A stretch of 64,000 nt of DNA from Ephemerocybe angulata. Its lineage: Eukaryota; Basidiomycota; Agaricomycetes; Agaricales; Psathyrellaceae. Where the stretch lies: the NCBI GenBank assembly GCA_013368325.1, contig JAACJK010000220.1, positions 248,001 through 312,000 on the forward strand, given 5' to 3'. Under the pieces are notes generated by a model. It did no database searches, was not told the origin of the DNA, and saw only the letters and a program-made list of their open reading frames with translations. This document shows, one piece after another, positions 1 through 11,172 of this stretch (its first letter is position 1; each line of letters starts with the position of its first letter). The translations under genes and the position numbers were made by a program.

Positions 1-733
1 CCCAGACCGTGCCCTCCCACTCTCGTCTTTAGCCTTGATGACGATCTCCTTCGCAGCCTTCTTGTCACCTCCTCCCGCAACCCCTCGGCCACGGGCACCA
101 CGACCCCCACCCTTTGACTTCCCTTTGGACCTTGGTTGGTCTTCAAACTCCTCCTCAGAGACCCCGGCCAGTTCTTCCAGCTCTGCCTCGATATCCCCTT
201 CGGACTCGTCAAAGTCATCCGACATGTCGAGGTCATCATTGTATTCATGGGCAGCGGCCTTCTTCGTCTTCTTCTTTGGGGGCCCGTCGACCTTTGTCTT
301 TCCTTTCGACTTGGATGTCTGCTTCTTGGAAGGCTTCTTCGGTTCCTCATGGATGCTCGACGTCGCGGAACCCCGCCTTGTGCGCAAGCGCCTGGTATGT
401 GTGTGCGAGTCGTGGTCGCCATGAGAGTATGACGGACTCGCCATTGCAGGCTCATTCACAGTGCCTTCTTCCTCGTCTGAGGTATATGCAGCCCGATTCC
501 TCCTGCTTGAAGAGGCTGCGGGCTGAGTCTCGTCCTCTTGACTGGCACTCGGCCTGTTGCCACTTTCATCATCTTCCGAGTCGATACGTTGTCGCTTCAA
601 TTTGCTCGGTCTCTGCGCCGAGGACTCCTGGGACGGATCCGGTGACTAGTTACGCATTAGTAATGTGTTATTCACTGCCTGAGTGGGCACTCACTGTGAG
701 AGGAGAGGAAAATCCGTGCATGGACTCGGACAT
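1..733 (-). CDS. Charged low-complexity nuclear-type protein, 5' part
   Basis: Not recognised. The gene starts at the ATG at 731-733 and runs off the left edge, so only its N-terminal part is visible. A first exon of 13 codons (beginning MSESMHGFSSPLT) is followed by a short intron of about 49 nt with a GTGAGT donor and an acceptor ending CTAG. The second exon is open to the window edge. The protein is rich in Ser, Glu, Asp, Lys and Arg, with basic clusters that look like nuclear localisation signals (KLKRQR, GPPKKKTKK), acidic tracts (SDDFDESEGDIEAELEE) and a Gly/Arg patch (GGGRGARGRG). This composition suggests a chromatin or nucleolar protein, but no domain is visible. The reading frame stays open upstream to an ATG at 986-988, so a longer N-terminus is possible. 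Confidence 0.6.
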
Positions 734-1123
734 TTGGCGCTTCGTTGAAGTGGTCCTTGATTGAGTTGCTGGATCCGGAAGTATTGTGATGGCTGCTAAA
801 TCAGGCAAGGGAAGCTTATGGTAAGCAAGAGCAAATACATTGCAGGCCGGGCCGGCTTTATACCAGTACTTATCGACAATTCGATAAATCTTCAGAATCC
901 ATATATCGTAGATGCCATTGCTGAGCGCTGAAGGAAAAGCCGAGGGCACTTGGGATACATCGTGCCTGGCGGGCCAAGCGACACCCATGAGTGATGTCAC
1001 ATCGACGCGCTTCGAGGCACGCGCCGCGTCGATATCATGGTAAAGTATTCTGCCGCCGCTAGGTTCCCCAGATTGTACAAGTACACGCGTCTATATACGT
1101 ATTGTCCGTTCTGCAATCGTCAT
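734..1123. other. Intergenic: promoter side of left-edge gene, 3' side of FBP1
   Basis: About 390 bases lie between the start of the left-edge gene and the stop codon of FBP1, both on the minus strand. The part near 734-988 is open in the frame of the left-edge gene and might be an N-terminal extension. I see no other coding signal. Confidence 0.5.
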
Positions 1124-2416
1124 CTATCCCTCGAGAGGCACATCCTTGTAGAACTTGAGCAGGTCCTGCACGTCATCCCTGCTGCCCAGGAACACGGAAC
1201 ATCTCTCATGGATGTGTTTGGGGTTGATGTCCAGGATGCGCTGGGTACCAGTGGTCGCAATACCGCCAGCCTAGCTGCGTGTCAGTATACAGCTCTTGAT
1301 CGTAGTTATGCATAGGCTCACCTGCTCAGTGAGGTACGCCATGGGGAACGCCTCGTAGAGCAACCTCAGCTTGCCACTCTTGCTCTTTTTGTCATCCGGG
1401 TAACCGAAAATGCCTCCATACAAAAGTGTTCGGTGAACATCGGCAACCATGGATCCGATGTAACGAGCGCTGTAGGGCTTTCCGTTCGTAGGATACTTGA
1501 TGGACTTGAGGTACGCGTTTACTGGGGGGTGGAAGTACATGGAGTTGCCTTCATTGAAGGAATAGATCTTGCCCCGTGTCGGAATCGTGATCTAGATTAA
1601 TAGCCTAAGTCAAATCTGTCCAGTAAAAGTGGGGTTCGGATCTTACATTGGGATGCGTAAGGATGAATTCACCAAGTGACGCGTCAAGGGTGTAGCCATT
1701 CACGCCCTGGCCGGTGGACAGCACCAAGTTGCACGAAGATCCGTACATGGTGTACCCAGCCGCGACCATCTCGCTGCCCGGCCTCAGAACGTCCTCGATG
1801 GCCCCCTTCGAGTCTGGGCTCTAATACGGTAGCACTCAGTCAGCGACCGCTGCTTCTCTCCCTTCTCTTTCACAGAGAAACGGGAGAACTCACAATCTTG
1901 TAGATTCCAAAAATAGTGCCAATGTTGACACCGGCATCGATGTTGCTGCTTCCGTCAAGAGGGTCGAAAACTACGCAGTATTTGCCCTTCTGGGCATCCT
2001 CGATGATGATCGCCTCCTCCAGCTCCTCCGACACGAGCACAGCGGTCTTCCCTGACGCGCGCAGCGCATTGACCATGATATCGTTCGAGAGCACATCGAG
2101 CTTCTTCTGTTCCTCGCCCTGGACGTTCGTCTCTCCCGCCAACCCGACGCTGACCACAATCGGTCAAACGAGGCCAAGCAGATAAGATAAAAGGAACGTA
2201 CAGGTTGATCAAACGGGCCTTCCTGACGTTGGTAGCGATGAACTTGGATGTGACTTCGATGGCATTCAGGAGAAGTGTGAGATCGCCAGTCGCAGCAGCG
2301 CCCAATCGAATCTGGTCGCTCAAGACATGACTGTGAAACGAGGGTGAGTTGGGGGCATCCCAGAAACACAGTGCATACCGAGTGAGTGTAATCAAATTAG
2401 TGTTGGGAGTCTCCAT
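1124..2416 (-). CDS. FBP1: Fructose-1,6-bisphosphatase
   Basis: Hydrolyses fructose-1,6-bisphosphate to fructose-6-phosphate, the committed step of gluconeogenesis, in the cytosol. Six exons join into a protein of about 345 residues, the usual family length. The first exon is only about 12 codons ([13 protein letters not shown]). Recognisable blocks in order are the N-terminal helix with [13 protein letters not shown], then [19 protein letters not shown], the metal-binding signature [30 protein letters not shown], the substrate-binding stretch [27 protein letters not shown] and [14 protein letters not shown]. The C-terminus ends DVPLEG. The stop is TAG at 1124-1126 and the start ATG is at 2414-2416. 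All catalytic blocks are intact. In yeasts this gene is repressed by glucose; no repressor site could be assigned here by eye. Confidence 0.95.
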
Positions 2417-2744
2417 GGTAGGTTGTGGTATCGACTAAGTCGTGGTATGGAAGGCAGATGTGGGAACGGGTGAAAGACGAAGATTGGATTTCGGGCGGTC
2501 GCTGAAAAGTCGCTTAGATTATGAAGGCGTGAAGGCGGACAGAGTCGGGCGGGTCGCGGTCATCTGGTTCCGTTCCATACACACTTTATATTATGACCCT
2601 CGTTGTTATCATTCCGAAGGAACTCCAAGCTATCCCTGTTTCCGTTATTCACGTGCATATCGGATCTAAATAACTCTGGCGGTCCGTCCAACAAACGTCG
2701 GTCCGTAGCATTAGCGCTCAGAACAAAGGTACACATGCTGCACA
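2417..2744. promoter_or_regulatory. FBP1 upstream region / C2H2 gene 3' region
   Basis: These 328 bases separate the FBP1 start from the stop of the upstream C2H2 gene on the same strand. They must hold the FBP1 promoter and the 3' end of the zinc-finger gene. I could not identify specific motifs with confidence. Confidence 0.4.
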
Positions 2745-4749
2745 TCATCGTTTCCGCTTGGTCCCAACGGCCACTATCGGTTCCTTGGATTTCCGAGTCC
2801 GTAGAGGCTGAGGGAAATTATCGCTGTCCTCATCGTCCTCACCATGTCGCCTGGCCATCTGCGCCCCTTTTCCAGCGTCTGCCGAGCCTAACCCCCGAAT
2901 GCCACTTGTATTCGGACCAATGGTTTCAGGCGACGTCATCTCCTGACCCGACCCCGACTCCTCTCCAGCTTCATCATCATCCTCTTCCTCCGGATCCTCA
3001 TCATCTTCATCGAATGCGCGGGACTTTGCTTGGGCAATGGCGGCAGCGATCTCTTGACTGATGCTCGCAACTTGCGCCTCGAGGGGTAACGGTGGCCCAC
3101 CGTCCGCCGACGTCATGGCCTGATCTCCAGATTGGAAGAGCGCAGTTATTGTCCGCACTGATTCGGCCAGCTCTTCCTCATCTTCGTCCCCAATCCGCCG
3201 CTTTTTGCCCTTGAAGTTGTATTTGCTGCATTGGCTTTCAGAATTAAGGTTGTCGTAAGAAGATTTACAGCACTTACACATTAGGATCTGGCTCCCAGTT
3301 AGGATCGTGCGTGCGCATGTGTGTTGTCAGCGTCGTCCTCCTGGTGAACGTCTTCTCACAGGTCGGTTCTTGGCACTTGTACGGTCTTTTACCAGTGTGG
3401 GTTCTTCGATGTCTGGCAAGACTACTGGAATCGCCAAACGTTTTACCACAACCGGGGTACTCGCAGCAATGGGGCTTCTCGCCCGTGTGAACTCGAGAAT
3501 GAACATGTAGTGCAGAGCGCTGCGTGGCAACGGTGTCAGACTACACACGCTGAAGTCGTACAGACACACATACCTGAATAAAGGTCTTCCCGCAATTCGG
3601 GAAATTACACACGAAAGGCCGCTCCCCAGTATGAATCCTCATGTGGCGTGCAAGGTCACTGCGCCTTGTGAATGTTTTATGGCAATTTTCTTGTTCACAG
3701 GCATGCTGTGGAATCACCTTCTCCTTCTTTTTGCTCGTTTTCTTGGTCGGAGATTCCGGAATTGGTGTGGTAGGTAAGGTTGAGGTTGAAGCGACAGGCT
3801 GGGCAGCTTCTGGCCTGTTCGAAGTGACTAGGGCGGAGTTCGCTGCCCCGGGCACCGTGGCCGTCGGCGTTGAAGGGTCTGGTTCAGTAGGGCGAGAATG
3901 AGAGATGACAGGGGATGCATCAGGGGTCGAGAGGTCGGGAGGGGATGCATGTGCGGGTTCGGGCGCAAAAGGAGGGAAATGGCTGAGGATATCGAAATCT
4001 GGATACTCTCCAGGAACCGTAGGCAAGTCGGCGATGGAGTCGCCGCTTTGAGGGCCAGATGGAAGGTGTTCTGGCGAAGTGGAGTGGTGATGCGCATCTT
4101 CTCCGCCGCCGAGTGCTTCTCTATCGCTTGCATGTTCGTCTTCTGAGAACAAGTATGTCGAACCATCCGACCCGTTCTGCTCCCCGCGGCGTTTCGTCCG
4201 GGGTGTGTCGTCGTCTTGTGAGTCGCTAGCTGTTAGTGAGTGAAACGCAGGGGCTGTCCGTGTTGGCGCTTGCTCTCTGGTCGGAGAGTCTCTGTCCTCG
4301 TCGGGAACTCTGTGTTGCATTGCCTGCAAAACCGCGACAAGGTTGCTGAGATTGGGTACAAGACCTGGCACGGCGTCGGGCCCGGATGTGCTGGCGCCCG
4401 AGGCGCCTGCGTTGTTGTGTGTTATCTCTAGATTGGCCTGTCTCTGTTGGGCAGCGGCGTTGAGAAGGGCAGCGGACGCTGCTGATGCATTCTGGTTGAG
4501 CAAGGTGGCTATTTCGCGCTCTAGCGCCTCGACCGAGTAGTCCTTCGGTGAGCCCTCCTGCACGTCGTACGTGTCGTCGAGGGCGGTGAGGAGCGCGCCG
4601 TCTTGTGGATCCTCAAACTCGGGCGAGCGCGAAGAGTGGTCATGGGGGTGGGACGGTGGTGATGGATTATCAGAGTCGTCTGCAATAGTGTCGCCGTGGA
4701 CGACGTCAGACAGCTCGAGGACGTTGTCGTCGGCGTCGATGGACGACAT
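2745..4749 (-). CDS. C2H2 zinc-finger transcription factor (four fingers)
   Basis: Probable sequence-specific DNA-binding regulator in the nucleus. Three exons give about 640 residues. The N-terminal 350 residues are disordered, rich in Ser, Pro, Asp and Glu, with Ala/Gln-rich stretches around residues 95-110. A Lys-rich linker (KKTSKKKEK) leads into four consecutive C2H2 fingers: [31 protein letters not shown] then [26 protein letters not shown], and [14 protein letters not shown], joined by classical TGEKP/TGERP/TGKRP linkers. The fingers are followed by [20 protein letters not shown], where an intron is needed to keep the frame. The C-terminal 160 residues are acidic ([17 protein letters not shown]) and end TKRKR. 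The finger arrangement resembles fungal Azf1/YY1-like proteins, but I cannot name an orthologue. The start ATG (4747-4749) faces the PMP3-family gene 121 bases away. Confidence 0.88.
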
Positions 4750-4870
4750 GGTCGCGGGGAGGAAGGAGTTGAAAGCGAAGAACGGTTGCAGCAGTCACGA
4801 GATTGATAGGGCCAGCTGGGAGTGATTGCCTTTTCGAGAAGGGCAAGCTTGCTCTGGACGACCACAAGCC
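4750..4870. promoter_or_regulatory. Short divergent promoter
   Basis: Only 121 bases separate the start codons of the C2H2 regulator (minus) and the PMP3/Sna3-type gene (plus). Both promoters must overlap here or extend into the transcribed regions. No TATA box is evident. Confidence 0.6.
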
Positions 4871-5916
4871 ATGTCGGAAATGGCGACGTACGGGATTGCG
4901 CCGACCAACGGCAAAATCGACTTGACTCCGCGAAAACACCACGGATACGCTGTCGTCCTCTTCATCCTCGGCACCCTCTTCCCGCCCCTCGGTATGTCTT
5001 TCCGCCCCCACATCCGTCGTCCGACACTTATCCGTGCTCGACAGCCGTTGCTGCCCGTTTCGGAATAGGCAAAGACTTTTGGCTCAACCTCTTGCTCACG
5101 ATATGTGGCTATATACCCGGTGTGTGTCTCCTTGAGTTCTGCTGCTCGCCGTTCTTATCAATTTTCAGGCCACGGTCACAATTTCTATATCCAGGTGCGC
5201 CCCATCCCGCGTCAGACCCGCCGTAAGTGCTCACAAGTCTCTAGAATATCCGCAACAACAAGAACCATGCCCGGACGCCGAAATGGGTCCAGAAGTATGG
5301 CCTAGTAGACCTGTCTGAAATCCGCAGGAAGGAACGCAAGTCGCAATGGGCCAACCGGTACAAGGATCGTCTTCCCCGCTCGGCGTACGAGGGCCAGCCA
5401 TTGGCAGAGGGCCAGGAGAATGGACCCGCCAGCGATCTGTCTACAGTGGAGGGCGGTGTGAAGCGCCAGCAGACGGGCAATAACCTTTGGCAACCGGAGG
5501 ACGAACAGTACTACAACGCGGACAAGAACAGCACCAACTCTAATCAGAGCCGCTGGCATTACCCCGCCAATTTCGATGATGCGGTTATGGACTCTGCGAT
5601 GCTGAAGCAAAGCAAGAAGAAGAAGAAAAGCAGCGACAAGAAGAACAGGTGGGAGCGGACTCAGGATGCATATTCATTGCCGCCCGAGGATGAGGACTCG
5701 GGGAGGAAGCGGAAGTCGAAGAAGAAGAAGCGAAGGTCATCGGTCGCCGCGGATAGCATCCAGTCGCAGGACGACACTGCTACAGAGTACCCCGAGGACG
5801 CTGAAGGTGGTCTGTACGGCAACACTTCAAAAATTTCTCCTAGCCAACAGGAGTCCGGCAAGAAGGATGAGCCGATAAAGACTACCGATGAAGAGCTCTT
5901 CCGTCATGAATTCTAA
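4871..5916 (+). CDS. PMP3/SNA family membrane protein (Sna3-like)
   Basis: Small integral membrane protein with a long cytosolic tail. Exons at 4871, about 5050, about 5169 and about 5245 join into roughly 290 residues. The N-terminal 90 residues match the PMP3/UPF0057 (stress-response RCI peptide) domain, with two membrane helices, GYAVVLFILGTLFPPLAVA and FWLNLLLTICGYIPG, followed by the diagnostic GHNFYIQNIRNNKNHARTP. The tail of about 200 residues is charged and Lys-rich (KQSKKKKKSSDKKNRW, KRKSKKKKRRSS). Family members in yeast (Pmp3, Sna2-4) sit in plasma membrane or vacuole; the long C-terminal extension points to the Sna3/Sna4 side. Cargo-type PY motifs were not seen. The stop is TAA at 5914-5916. 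Confidence 0.88.
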
Positions 5917-6263
5917 TGCGCCCATCCCCCTACTTCACCGCGAGCAACTGTTCTTGGCTCGTTGCGAAGCGAATCGTACCCGCGCTTTCGTATCACCGGG
6001 CTCACTGCCATCCTCCGTCCATGCGCAGCACACCGGCGACATCTCCACACAGCTCCCCTCTGAATCCCACCCCTGTCCACCGACAAGCATCCGACCACTA
6101 CTTAGACACTCGTTTGTTTTTATATTTACCGTATTCGCATCTATTAAAGTTTGCCCAGGAATATATGTACTATCACCGTGCTTATCGGAGTGAGCGCGTC
6201 TCGGACTTTGCTGAATCGCCATACATTTACGAGGAGGGCATAGGTTATATTAGTTCACTAGAT
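5917..6263. other. Convergent 3' region, no gene seen
   Basis: This is 347 bases between the stop codons of the Sna3-like gene (plus) and NUR1 (minus). It contains AT-rich stretches typical of 3' UTRs (for example around 6120-6170). Open frames here are short and have no recognisable content. Confidence 0.5.
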
Positions 6264-7586
6264 CTACCATATGTTGACAATCTCTGACTCGTGGGTCATC
6301 ACGCCGACATCGTGTCGGATTGGGTTCAATCGAGGGTATACGAACTGAAATTGTGCATCGTTGAGTTTACAACAGACTGTGGAGGCTGATCACTCTTACC
6401 TTGTCGTTGTATTCACTTAGAACCTCGGAAGCAATGTACTCTTTGTCTTTGACCAATGCTTGGTAGCTAAAGATCAAGGCATTGAGCTAACATGAGAGTT
6501 AGCTTCCACCTGAACAGAACTGAAGAACTACGCACTGTGATCGTGAGCAGCCCCATGGTAAACATCATGACGATCCAGTTGTTGGAACCCGTCCCCAACC
6601 AAAGGAAAGCATGTACGGGAGAGTACAAGCTGAACAGCTGCAATTCAAGGTCCCCGGGCGTCCAGACATCCAACTCCTGCACCTTGGACGACGAAGGCTG
6701 GCTGGAGGCTGCGGCATTCTTCTGCTTTGGAGTGATGTTGAGGAGGAAGCGCCACGAGAAGCTGAACCCTTGCCACCCGAGACTCAGAATACGCCTCCAG
6801 AGCGGTTTGGGAGAGGCTTCGGAACGATCCCAGTCCTTGGAGACGAACTTTGCGTTGGGGGACTGGATTGGGTCCTGTCGCCTCATAAAGTGGTACTTTC
6901 TCGTGCGAGTGAAGAGATACGCGACGTTGGTGAATGCCATGGCGAGGAGCATCAGAAGCATGAGAGTCGACTGCAACATAACGTTAGAAAAGTGGCAGGA
7001 TAGATAAAGAGTTATCATACCCAGTCTACCCAGTGGTCATCTTCCTCCTTGTAGAGGTCGTCCCAGTTGGACGGCTTCCGGGACTGATCAACGCGTAATA
7101 AGAAATGCGAAAAGTGCGCGGTGCCAGCAATCAACCTCGAGGACGTCCTGGCCGAGGGGAGTGGGACATTTTGCGGAAACATGGATATATGGAATGCTAT
7201 CGACGATGGCAAGTCATTCATTCTGGAGCGGCATTAGCCAAAGAGCCTTGACGAATAATAGGGTAGTTATACCTTTGCCAGAGGGTCTTTTTGCGGACGA
7301 CAGCCTTTCGCTGAGTGCGAGGGGTATCCATGCCCACCCCCATGCTCTTGCGGGCTTTCCGTTGGAGAGGGGTTCCATAGGGAGGGGTCTGGAGGGAGCG
7401 TGCGGCCTCCCAGTCAAAGGGGACGGAGGCGGAGAGTGAGGGGCCGGAGACTGGGGATCGATAGACGCCAATGGAGACGCGACTGTTGCGGGGAGTCTTG
7501 GGCTGCTTGGGGCTCCCGTTGGTCTGGCTGGGCGACCCGGGCGCCATCCCGGCGTTGTTCTCCTGCGCCAGTCGTCGGAGGGCCAT
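6264..7586 (-). CDS. NUR1: Nuclear rim protein Nur1/Mug154-like (DUF2418)
   Basis: Inner-nuclear-membrane protein; in yeast Nur1 tethers rDNA and silent chromatin to the nuclear envelope together with Heh1 and Lrs4. Five exons give about 355 residues. The N-terminus (MALRRLAQENNAG, ATG at 7584-7586) is disordered and Ser/Pro-rich with possible kinase sites (SPKQPKTPRNSR). Hydrophobic segments follow: STLMLLMLLAMAFTNVAYLF, then FSFSWRFLLN, then the DUF2418 block ELDVWTPGDLELQLFSLYSP leading into HAFLWLG, and WIVMMFTMGLLTIT. The C-terminal exons LNALIFSYQALVKDKEYIA, SEVLSEYNDK and FVYPRLNPIRHDVGVMTHE are the conserved Mug154 tail, and are recovered only when two introns near 6320-6400 and 6490 are removed. 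The frame stays open upstream of the chosen ATG, but without another ATG. The function is inferred from family membership. Confidence 0.85.
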
Positions 7587-7964
7587 CGTGTACAAAGGTC
7601 AAGCCAAACTTCCGCCGCGCCTCGCGGCCACAATGGGAAAAGAGGGGCCATGTGATACGCGACATGGCACGTGCGCTGCCACGTGTTGGTTGGACAATGA
7701 AAAGGGCAGTATTCAAGAAGCTGGCGCTGCTGGCTTTCTTCCCACTTCTTTTCGCCCTACATTTGCGCTACCTTCATCCATCTTTCTCTATCCTTTTCTG
7801 TGTTCGGCATCGTTGCCCACAACTACTTTCACGACGTCGATCCTACGCCCTACAACAACAACTACCTCCTTGTCGCCTAGTTCATCAATTAGCGGTCAGT
7901 CAATGAATTCCCTCAACAAGAGCTCCGATCTCAGACTTTTTTTCAATTTCAATCTCCAGCTAGG
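7587..7964. promoter_or_regulatory. Divergent upstream region, NUR1 / coiled-coil gene
   Basis: 378 bases lie between the two divergent start codons. The half toward 7965 is pyrimidine-rich (7740-7900), common for fungal promoters. A long plus-strand open frame crossing here is the shadow of NUR1 and of the 7965 gene, and I do not regard it as coding. Confidence 0.5.
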
Positions 7965-9309
7965 ATGGCTGGTGGTCAATCTTCATCTCACCACGAGGAG
8001 CGTCGTCACCGCAGCGACAGGGAGCGCGAACGCTCAGGCTCCTCGCACCACACCCGCACTATCTCGTCCACAACCCTTCTGCTTGTCCTCTCCCTCATCT
8101 TGGCCGTCCTGGCCGTCATGCTTTCCCTCCCATCCAGTGGCAACTCGGCAGCCACTGGAACTGAACCAGCAACAGGGGGCTTCAACCTCTTCGGCCCGAA
8201 GCGTTCGGGCGCCCTGATTTCCAGAGAGGGTGCAGTGGCTCAGCGAGAGGCCGAGGTCGCCCGCCGTGAGGCTGAGATTCTTGCTGGTGCCCCTGGCGGT
8301 GTCATCCCCCCAATGGCGCTCTCGCTTGTCCTCCCTGCCTCGCCCCCACCATCGTCGAAACTGTCATGCCTCCTGCCCAAACCGTTATCAAGGAGATCGT
8401 CAAGGAGGATGGCCTTACTCCCCCTGGCTGGCACGCCGACCGCTTCGAGGGCATGATTGAGCGGGAACTCAAGATTGCAGAGCGCGAGCGCGATATCAGC
8501 AAACGCGAAGAACAAGTCAACCGTCGTGAACACGATGCCTCTCGTCGCGAGAGCTGGATCATGGAGCAGCTCATGTAAGTCATATCCCCTCAGTGCCTCC
8601 CAACTACCCACTGACGTGTTATCTACAGGGTCCTTGGCAATGAAGGCCCTCAAGCCGTCGAGGAGGAATATGTTTACGAACCTGTTGGAAAACGAAAAGC
8701 CAAGGTACCGCCGCCCACTCCGCGCCGTTCCGAGCTTTGAGACGAAGGAGGCTCCGACCAGCACGTCGCATTTCTAGTCCGTATGATCCCTCATACCCTC
8801 ATCTCCTTCGTCCGGGCTTGGGGGATACGGTTATCTACTTTGTCCCCCTTGTCATTCCTAGAGGCCGTTTACCCGCATTCTCGATCGTGTTATGATCGAG
8901 TTTCGCGACGCGTTGACCACCACGTGATGGTTCATTCATTAGTTCCGTCGATGGACGGAGTCAACGGCCTCTCAACCCATATCTGTCGCACGAGCCGCAT
9001 GCTGACTACTGCTTCCTTTTCTAGGTCCAACATTTCCAAGAACTTCCTCCTCTCGTCGTTTCTGAATACGCATATGGCACCGTACAAACCAAAACTATCA
9101 TTCAAGCTCAAACCGTCCCCGCTCCTGCTCCTGCCAATACCCGTCTTGCCCCATTCCCCACTCCTGAAGCTGCCACCTCTGTGAAGACCGATTCGGCTCC
9201 TCGCACAACCGCTGTCGAGATCATCCGGGATGAGGGCCCGCGAACCATTCTGCGCCCTCCCGTTCGACCTCAGAAGAGGGGCATCCCTATTCCCGCAGGC
9301 ATTTGGTGA
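7965..9309 (+). CDS. Membrane-anchored coiled-coil protein, unrecognised; frame disrupted
   Basis: Not recognised. The start MAGGQSSSHHEERRH is followed by a single strong membrane helix, TTLLLVLSLILAVLAVMLSL (about residues 29-48). Coiled-coil repeats come next (REAEVARREAEILAG; later RELKIAERERDISKREEQ). After the first coiled coil the frame must shift by one base to reach the downstream coding stretch APTIVETVMPPAQTVIKEIV; a run of six Cs at 8306-8311 marks the spot. An intron (donor at 8579 or so, GTAAGT; acceptor before 8629) then joins to VLGNEGPQAVEEEYVYEPV. Beyond about 8710 the exon structure is unclear. A good branch point and acceptor at 9000-9024 lead into a final Pro-rich exon ending RPQKRGIPIPAGIW and TGA at 9307-9309. 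It could be a damaged gene, a sequence error, or a gene with an odd intron. Confidence 0.55.
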
Positions 9310-9644
9310 TAGACGTCCTGGAGATGATTTGCGTTCGACTTTGTACATTTTGGCTGTGCCCATGGACCCTTTCTTGCTTTGCTCATTTCTGTTCTCGCGG
9401 GTGCTCCCCCGTTGCCTCATGTTTACGACCCTCACGGCTTGGCTAGATTCCATACGACAAGATTGATCAGTACATAGTATCTGTTAGTTACACACCCATG
9501 TAGTAGTATACCTGTTCTGATCTTATGATATAAACGTTCCTTTTGTAATTCACTGCACAGTGCGAACGAGCGCTTCTTTAACGGAGACCGGAATTACGTC
9601 AGCGCAAAACTTGGCTCTGCCGCGCTTGTGTTCGTTCCGAAAGG
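9310..9644. other. Intergenic between coiled-coil gene and MSF1
   Basis: 335 bases hold the 3' end of the upstream gene and the promoter of MSF1, with AT-rich sequence at 9470-9560. I see no coding signal. Confidence 0.45.
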
Positions 9645-11059
9645 ATGCTTTCTCGACTCACGCGCTCGAGTTCGGGTGCGCTCAACTCCTCTGGCCTGGC
9701 ATTCCGCAGGCGCATATCCCAGAAACATGTCGAAATCCTAGGCAATAAATACCCCGTCGACGAGGTCACCAACGTCACACCGTCCATCCTCTCCAAAGTA
9801 CCCCTCCGCCTGCACACGAAGCCTGGGCATCCACTCTGCACCCTCCGCGGCCTCATCGAAGAGCACTTCGCAGGCTTCTCTCATGTTTCCTCCTTCTCTC
9901 CCGTCGTTTCCCCCTTCAAGAACTTTGACGAGCTCTCGTTCGCCAAGGACCACCCCGGACGCGCCGTCACCGACAGCTACTACGTCAACAAGGACATGAT
10001 GCTCCGAACGCACACCTCCGCGCACGAAGTCGAGATGTTCCGCAAGGGCGAGGACAAGTGGCTGCTCACGGCGGACGTGTACCGGCGCGACGAAATCGAC
10101 GGCTCGCACTACCCCGTGTTCCACCAGGTCGAGGGTGCGCGGATATTCGACGCGACACCGGAGGGCGTCAAGGCTGTGGAGGAGGACAACGAGCGCCTTG
10201 CGCAGCAGTTGGCCAAGTCGAACATTGAGATTGAGGATGTGCCGCACGTCTCCCCGACCAACCCCGTCCAGGAGGGCCATGACCCCGTGTTCGCGGAGTT
10301 GGTTGCGAAGAACCTGAAGTTGTCGCTCAATGGGATGATCTTGAAGCTGTTTGGGGGAGGCGCGTCGAAGGAGCCGTTGAAGGTTCGCTGGATTGAGGCC
10401 TTCTTCCCCTTCACGAGCCCGAGCTTCGAGGTGGAGGTGTTCTACCAGGGCAAATGGCTTGAAATCTTGGGCTCTGGAGTGGTTGTGAAAGCGACTTTGG
10501 ACACTGCAGGTGAGTGCCTCTCTACGACCACGTCGAGTGCGTTATACTAATAACATTCCTTCGCAGGTGTACAGAACAAGATTGGTTGGGCTTTCGGACT
10601 CGGGCTTGAGCGCATTGCCATGGTTCTCTATTCGATTCCGGACATTAGGTTGTTCTGGACTGAAGACGAGCGATTCCTTTCCCAGTTCAAGGCCGGAGAG
10701 ATCACGACGTTCAAACCTTACTCGAAGTACCCCGCATGCTACAAGGACGTCAGCTTCTGGCTCCCAGCGGAGACGAGCCTCCACGAGAATGACTTCTGCG
10801 ACCTTGTTAGAGATACAGCTGGCGATTTGGTTGAGGATGTGAAAAAGGTAGGTTTCATATTCACTTCTGACAGTGGTGGCACCGCTAAACACATTCACAG
10901 GTCGACCAATTCGTTCACCCCAAGACGAAGAGGACAAGTGTCTGTTACCGTATCAACTACCGTTCCATGGACAGGTCCCTCTCGAACGAGGAAACGAACC
11001 AGATTCAGGGACAGGTCGTTTCTGAACTGAAGAGTCGCTTTGGTGTAGAAATCCGATGA
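9645..11059 (+). CDS. MSF1: Mitochondrial phenylalanyl-tRNA synthetase
   Basis: Charges mitochondrial tRNA-Phe with phenylalanine; it works as a monomer in the matrix. Three exons give about 435 residues. The N-terminus [16 protein letters not shown] is basic and hydroxylated, as expected of a mitochondrial targeting sequence. The class II aminoacyl-tRNA synthetase core follows: [40 protein letters not shown] (motif 2 region), [34 protein letters not shown], and motif 3 [20 protein letters not shown]. The C-terminal anticodon-binding FDX-ACB domain is seen in [29 protein letters not shown] and the last exon, [20 protein letters not shown]. Introns lie at about 10510-10566 and 10848-10901. The stop is TGA at 11057-11059. 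The gene converges on MGE1, 113 bases away. Confidence 0.95.
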
Positions 11060-11172
11060 AAATGCCTTTATAATAGTAATCTAGAGTTGCGGTGGTGTTT
11101 ATAGATTAGTCGTGAATACAGTATTACAGGTCGTGCGAATGGTGTCCGAGAAGGAGGGTCATGAGGGGAGGG

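Noticed and set aside
7471..8217. Long plus-strand open frame of 248 codons
   Set aside because: It overlaps NUR1 exon 1 on the other strand and the start of the 7965 gene in a different frame; composition is Pro/Ser-rich out-of-frame sequence with no domain.
9738..10280. Minus-strand open frame of 180 codons
   Set aside because: Antisense shadow of the Phe-tRNA synthetase exon, which carries clear class II motifs.
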